A stretch of 46,592 nucleotides of DNA from Rhodoferax sp. OV413 (GTDB lineage: Bacteria; Pseudomonadota; Gammaproteobacteria; Burkholderiales; Burkholderiaceae_C). The DNA lies in the NCBI GenBank assembly GCA_945861785.1, contig CAMAWD010000047.1, positions 1-46,592 of the forward strand, read 5' to 3'. Of this stretch, positions 12,001 to 18,000 are shown one piece after another; position 1 is the stretch's first letter, and the number at the start of each line of letters is the position of its first letter. The notes under the pieces are model-generated. The model ran no database searches, had not been told where the DNA came from, and was given only the letters and a program-made list of their open reading frames with translations. A program made the position numbers and the translations under genes.

Positions 12001-15000
12001 AGCCGAGGCACTGCCGTCGGCCCCGCCTATCGCACCGGCCACCGCCAGGCCCAGATCAGCGAGCTTGCCGACATCGACCAGCAACCAGCGCGATTTGTCG
12101 CTGAAATTCTCATGGGTCAGGTCGCGCTGGCCCGCGTCGCCGATGAAGATGTAGGTTTTGCCGGCTTTGCCCTTGATGCGTTGCCACAGCGTAATGTCGC
12201 TGTAGTTTTGCGCGTCGAGTGCTGCGCCTTCCAGCGGCTCCTGGCCGATGTACTCGAAGACCTGGCCGGCTGCGCCACCGCCCACGCTGGTGGTCAGCGC
12301 GACACGGTCACCGGCCAGCAACTTCTCGGGCCGGTCGAACTGGCCGTAGGCCGCGTCGGCCAGCCGCACCCGGTCGCCGCCCTTGAGTGTTTGCTCACCC
12401 GATCGATCGGTGTAGTTCAGCCCGAAGTAGTTGATCAAGGCCTTGATCGCCAGGCTGGCCTCGCTCTCGTCGCCGGCCGCAGCCACCGCCGACAGCTCGA
12501 CCTTGGACTCGATGCTGGCCTTGTCCGTCGACTCGACGGCCAGGCCGCCAGCCTGGGTGCTGACACCGCGCCCCGCGCCGTCGATCCAGGCCCGGGCAGC
12601 GCTGCTGACCAGGTTGCTGGCCAGCACGAATCCGACCGACAGGCCGGGTGGCTCCGGCGCGGCGGCACCTGCCGCCGCACCTGTGCCGCCGGTGCCGCCT
12701 GTGCTGCCGGTACTGCCGGTACTGCCTGTTCCGCCCGTGCTGCCGGTACTGCCGGTACTTCCTGTGGCGCCGCCCGCATCGGCGCCACCCTCGGCGCCAC
12801 CCTCGGCGCCACCTTCAGCGGCGGCCAGCACCGAGGAGGTCTCGTTGAGGATGTCGGAGTGGATGTAGGCCTCGGATTCGGCCTTGACAGTCACGCTGCC
12901 CGCCGCGTCGATGTCCGAGTTGCTGATGTGCGCCAGAACCCGCGACGGTTGCTCAGCGCCGATATTGCTGCCAACCAGCGCATCGACGGCAGCGAACAGC
13001 AGGTTCTGCGCCTCCCAGCCCAGGGTGTTGAAGGCCAAGGTAACGCCGACGGTTGTGCCATCGGACTCCATCGCACTCTGGTTGCGGGCAACGATGTGCG
13101 AGTCGTTGAGACCCAGGACCTCGACATCGCCCGAGTCGGTGCTGACCTGGCTGTCAGTGATTTCAGCTTCGGCCTGGCTCAGCACCAGGTTGGTGGCGAT
13201 GACGCCGCCAATCGCCAGACCCGCCCCTTCGCCGCCGGTGGCTGTTGCGGTGCTGTCGACCTTGGCCTCGATCACCGCCGAGTCACTGGCCTCGACGCGC
13301 ACCGACCCCGCGCCGAGATCAGCGCGCAGAATGTAGGCATGGGCCTGGCCGCGAACGTCGTTGCGCACGACCACGCCGCCGACCGCCATCGCGCCCGATG
13401 TGGGCTCGCCGCCTTGCAGCTCACCCTCGTCCGCACCCTCTTTGGGTGGACTGGTACGGGCCTTGAATTCGCTGATCACGCGGCCCTGGACCGCGCCGCC
13501 GAATGCGATCTCCCAGGCCTTGCCGCCGCCTTCCTGCGCAGCCAGCGTGGCCGTGACCTTGATGCCCGTTTCACCCAGCGCGATGTTCTCGGACGACAAG
13601 GCCGCAGCAATCGCCGCAGCGACTGCTGCATCTGTGGCTTTGTCCGAAATATCAGTGGCCAGATAGGACACGCCGTCGATCGCAATCTCGAGGTCGAAGG
13701 TTTCGGTGCCGGCAGCGACATAGCGGTCCAGCGAAAAACTGTCGCCCTGCGCCACCACACCTTGAACTGCTGTAGCGACCGAGGCGGTCAAACCCGCCGA
13801 TTTGTCGACCACCCGCATCGTTGGCAGGTCGCGACCGGCCAGAGCGGCCCCGGTGAAGTCGATCCGGTAGCTATTCTGGCCCGCCGCAGCGGATTGCCAG
13901 ACCACATTGACCGCCCCTTCCCCATAGACCGCATCCAGGCCGGCGGCGATCAGCGCGGCCTGGTCTGCCGTCGTCGCGCCCGCACCGCCCTGGGTCACCG
14001 TGCGACTGTTGAACGACAACTGGACGGCCGCAGCGCCGCTCGCGCTGGCCGAGACCAGGGCCTGGTCGACGCCAGCCGCAGCAGCCTTGAACCGGATGTT
14101 GAAAGACCAGCCCGCGCGTGACGCAGTGTCGTAGCTCACCGCCACGTTGCCCGGGCCGACCCAGGCCTCGATCGCGGCCTGAATGCGCGCCGCATCGGTG
14201 TCGGCGATGCCGGCAAAGACCAAGCTGGTAGACCGCCCGACGCCCATCGCCAGCGTGTAGGACTGTCCCTGCGCCTGGGTGCCGGGCAGGAAGGTCAGGC
14301 GCTGCAGCGCGTCGGTGTGCAGGCCCAGCGCCAGCAAGTCGATCGGCGCGGTCTTGTTGGTCTCGACCGCCAGTGCAAAGTGCGCGCCGGCGCCGGCGTT
14401 ACCCGGCAGTGTCAAGGTCTGGGATTCGGACCGGGCAGGCGCACCGGTTCCTATGCGTTCGACGGCCGACCAGGACTCTGAGCTGTCGGGCTTGGTGTCA
14501 TCGACGGGAGCCGGGTTGAGCAGTTCCTTGGCTTGATCGACCAGTGCCAACAACTCGCCTGCCTTGCCCTCGGCAGGGACCAGCTCGTACCAATAACCGG
14601 CGTCGGTGTAGTCTGCTGCCGACAGGTCGACCTCTTTTGGCGCACCACCCATGTAGCGGTAGATCTGCCCGCCGGTGCCACCCGCCTCGTAGTCCTCGGC
14701 CAGCATCACCTGGCTGCCGAACTTGACCTCCTGCTCGCCATCCTCGCTGCTGAAATCGACCCGCGCGTAGGCGTCCCCAGCCCCGGGAGCCGCGCCAGCC
14801 GTCGACGACGCAACAATCTTGGTTTCAGCCACCACGCTGGGCGCATCGCTAGCCGTGACCGTCAGCGCGCCGCCAGCCTGGATCTTGAGGGTCGAGTTCA
14901 CAGGCTCGACAATGAACGCCTCGGCCGAACTGCTGACGAAATTGGTGGCGAGCACGAGGCTCGCTGCGGCACTGGCACCGACGGAGCTCGCTTCGTTGCT

Positions 15001-18000
15001 GGTGCTGGCGCCGACAACGGCCTCAACCGCGGCGTCCACCGACAGATCCCCACCGATATCGAGCGCGCTGTCCTCGATCGACGCCCTGGCGACTGCCGGC
15101 ACCTCGTTGCCAAGGCTGGTGCCCAGCAACCCGTCGATCGTCTTGCGGAAGATGTCCTGCGGCTGCCAGCCTATGGTGTTGAACGCCAACGTCACACCAA
15201 CGGCCACACCACCAGACTCGATCACCGCGGTGTTGCCGGCTTCTATGCCCGACTCGTTGCGGGCTTGCACCGTCAGACTGCCACCGGCCAACACTGCACT
15301 GTGGGTCAGGCTGGCCAGACTGCTGCTGAGCACCAGGTTGTTGGCGATCAAGCCATTCAGCGCCAACGGCGGCATCGATTTGGCAGCCGCAGATTCCCCA
15401 GTCGCTGTGCCGCCTGTGCCGCCAGTGCCGCCAGTGCTGCCTGTGCTGCCTGTGCTACCTGTGCCGCCAGTGCCGCCGGCCACCGTGCCATACGTTTCGG
15501 CATCTTCAGGCGGCGGCTCCGTCGGCTCGGCAGCGGTCTGTGACTTGCCGCTGAGCCCCGCGTTGATCTGCGCCGACTCCAGCGCGACGACAGAGACATC
15601 GCCGCCCGCGTTCAGCGCGACCCGGTCAAGACCGGCCGAGACAGCACTGCGAACATCGTTGCGAACCACCACGCCGCCCACCGCTGCACCACCACCGCTG
15701 GTCACACCCATGCTGACATCGGCGCCGATCTGCGCGTTGTCGACTGCCTTGACGCTGATCGAGCCATCGACCGACAGCGACGCCCGAGCGCCGACCAAAG
15801 GAACGGCCGCTGCCTCCCGGTCTGCCAGCGGACTGATCCAGGCAAGCGCCCGTGAGCTCACACGGTTGCTGGCCAGCAGCAGGCTGACTGCGACGTTCTC
15901 ACCTGTGGCGCTGACCTCGTTGCGGATCGTCGCCGACAGGTGCGAGCCGTGGGGTACGCCAGGCTCGGCTGCGTCGGCGGCGAAACCGCCCGCACTGACC
16001 CATACATCGCCAGCCACTGCGATCCCGGTGTTGACCACCGTGGCGCTGACCGACGCGGGTTGCTCGGTGCCGATGTCGGTGCCGATCAGCGCGTCGACCG
16101 CATTGAACAACAGGTTCTGGGCCTGCCAGCCTATCGTGTTGAAAGCCAGCGTCAAGCCGACCGCCACGCCATCGGACGACATCGTCGCGCTGTTGTCAGC
16201 AGCGATGCTCGCTGCGTCGTTGGCGGCCACCGTCAAGTCGCCGCCAACCACCAGACTGCTGTTGAGCACCGATGCGCTGGCGCTGCTGAGCACCAGGTTG
16301 GTCGCGATCAGCGCATTGATTGCCAGCGACAGTGACGGGCTTTCACCGGTGTCGGCCGAGTCCGACTCAGCGCCCAGCGAAACAGTGTCGCCGCTGACAT
16401 TGGAGATTATCTCTGTGGCGCCGAGGCCGAGTACAGAGACCCCGGCGCCAGCACTCAGGCTGACCTGGTTGATGCTGGCTTCGACCGCACTGCGCACGTC
16501 GTTGCGAACCACGACACCGCCGACAGCCACGCCGCCCGCGCTGCTCGACCCCATGCTGACCTCGGCCTCGATCGCTGCGCGGTCGGCTGCGGACACCGTC
16601 ACGCTGCCACCGGCCGACACGGCGAGTTTTGACCCGGTCGCTGCGCCGACCATCGGCCCGACGGTGGCGAGCGCTTTGGCGCTGACCAGGTTGCTCGCCA
16701 ACACCAGGCTGGCCGAGGCGCCGGCGCCGCTGGCGGCCACCTCGTTGGTGACCTTTGCAGACAACTGCTCATCGGCATCGGCGGTGACGCTGATGTCACC
16801 GCCAGCCTGCAGCGAACCGCCCAGCAGCATGGCGCTCACCGATGCCGGCGCCTCGACACCCAGGCTGCTGCCCAGCAGCGCGTCCACACCTGCAGACAAC
16901 AGGTTCTGTGCCCGCCAGCCTACCGTGTTGAAGGCCAGTGTCACGCCAGCTGCAATGCTGCCGCTTTCGGTGATGGCCTCGTTATCGGCCTCGATGGTCG
17001 AGACGTTGCGGGCCGAAATATCGGCGCTGCCGTCCACCACCAGGGCGCTGTCACGGACCCGAGCCTGGGCATCGCTGAGCACCAGATTGGTCGCGATCAG
17101 CGCGTTGGCTGCCAGCGAAGGACCGCTGCCGATGACCTGGGCAGCAAAACCGCTGCCACCGCCTGCCTTGACGGTCCCGCTAAGTGTCGCGGCGATCCGG
17201 GCCGATTCAATCGCCTCGACCAGCAAGTCGCCTCCCGTCGTCACGCTGGCCCCGTCGAGGTCTGCCGCGACTGCACCGCGCACATCGTTGCGCACCACGA
17301 TCCCACCCACCGCCGCGCTGGCGCCGACAGCGCCCGCGGTCGCGCTCATCGTGACGCCGGCCTGGATGCTGGCATCGTCGCTGGCGCTGACCGTGACCGA
17401 GCCGCTGGCCACGACCGAGCCGCCAGCAGCGCCCCGCTCGATATAGGCCTTGGTGTCACTGCTCAAACGGTTGCTGGCCAGCACCGCTGCGGCGCCGAAG
17501 GCCAGCGCACCCAGGGACGACGTGGCGTCGGCGCTGTTGACGATCACAACGTCCAGCGTGACCGCATCCAGCGCCGTCACCGAAACCACACCTGCAGTAT
17601 GGAGATCGGAACCGCTGACGAAAGCCAGGGTTTTGAGTGGCTGCTCGGTCGAACCGAGGTCTGAGCCGATCAGGCTGCTGATCGCCCCGACAGCGATGTT
17701 GCCCATGCGCCAACCGACAGCGTTGAAAGCCAGCGAAGCGCCCAACACAGAACCGCCGGATGCCGCCGAACCGGCGACCGAGGCGGCCGACACCGCAGTG
17801 CTGTTGGTCGCGCTGACCGTCGCACCGCCCTGGCTTGCCGCAGCGACGCTGCTGCGCTGGACAGAGGCCTCGACCGTGCCCAGCACCTGGTTCCAGGCGT
17901 AGCTGCCACCCATCGCCAATTGGAAGCCCGGAGCCAGCACGCCGCCGCCGGCCAGCGCCATCGCCTGGGCGTTGGCCGTGATCGTTGCGGCGCTGTTGGC

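Larger units (their letters stand above)
11600..17760 (-). repeat. Divergent protein repeat array (LAFNT-GW / VVVRNDVR modules)
   Basis: Inside the giant gene, a pair of signatures recurs. One is LAFNT(V/I)GWxxQNLL followed by DALIG and PASVSA-like residues; plus-strand copies lie near 11655, 13020, 15170, 16130, 16920 and 17710. The other is GGVVVRNDVRSAV, near 11960, 13350, 15650, 16490 and 17275, with a copy diverged at 11160. A third element, LLASNRVSS-like, lies between them. Spacing of the first signature is about 0.8 to 2.1 kb, so units are roughly 260 to 700 residues. The three units nearest the N-terminus (15.17-17.71 kb) are the most regular, which suggests the most recent duplications. 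This pattern is seen directly; a structural role is inferred. Confidence 0.8.

Noticed and set aside
12646-12822. Low-complexity stretch as a collagen-like domain
   Set aside because: Gly does occur every third residue in part, but Pro is absent and Ser/Thr dominate, so a flexible linker is the better reading.
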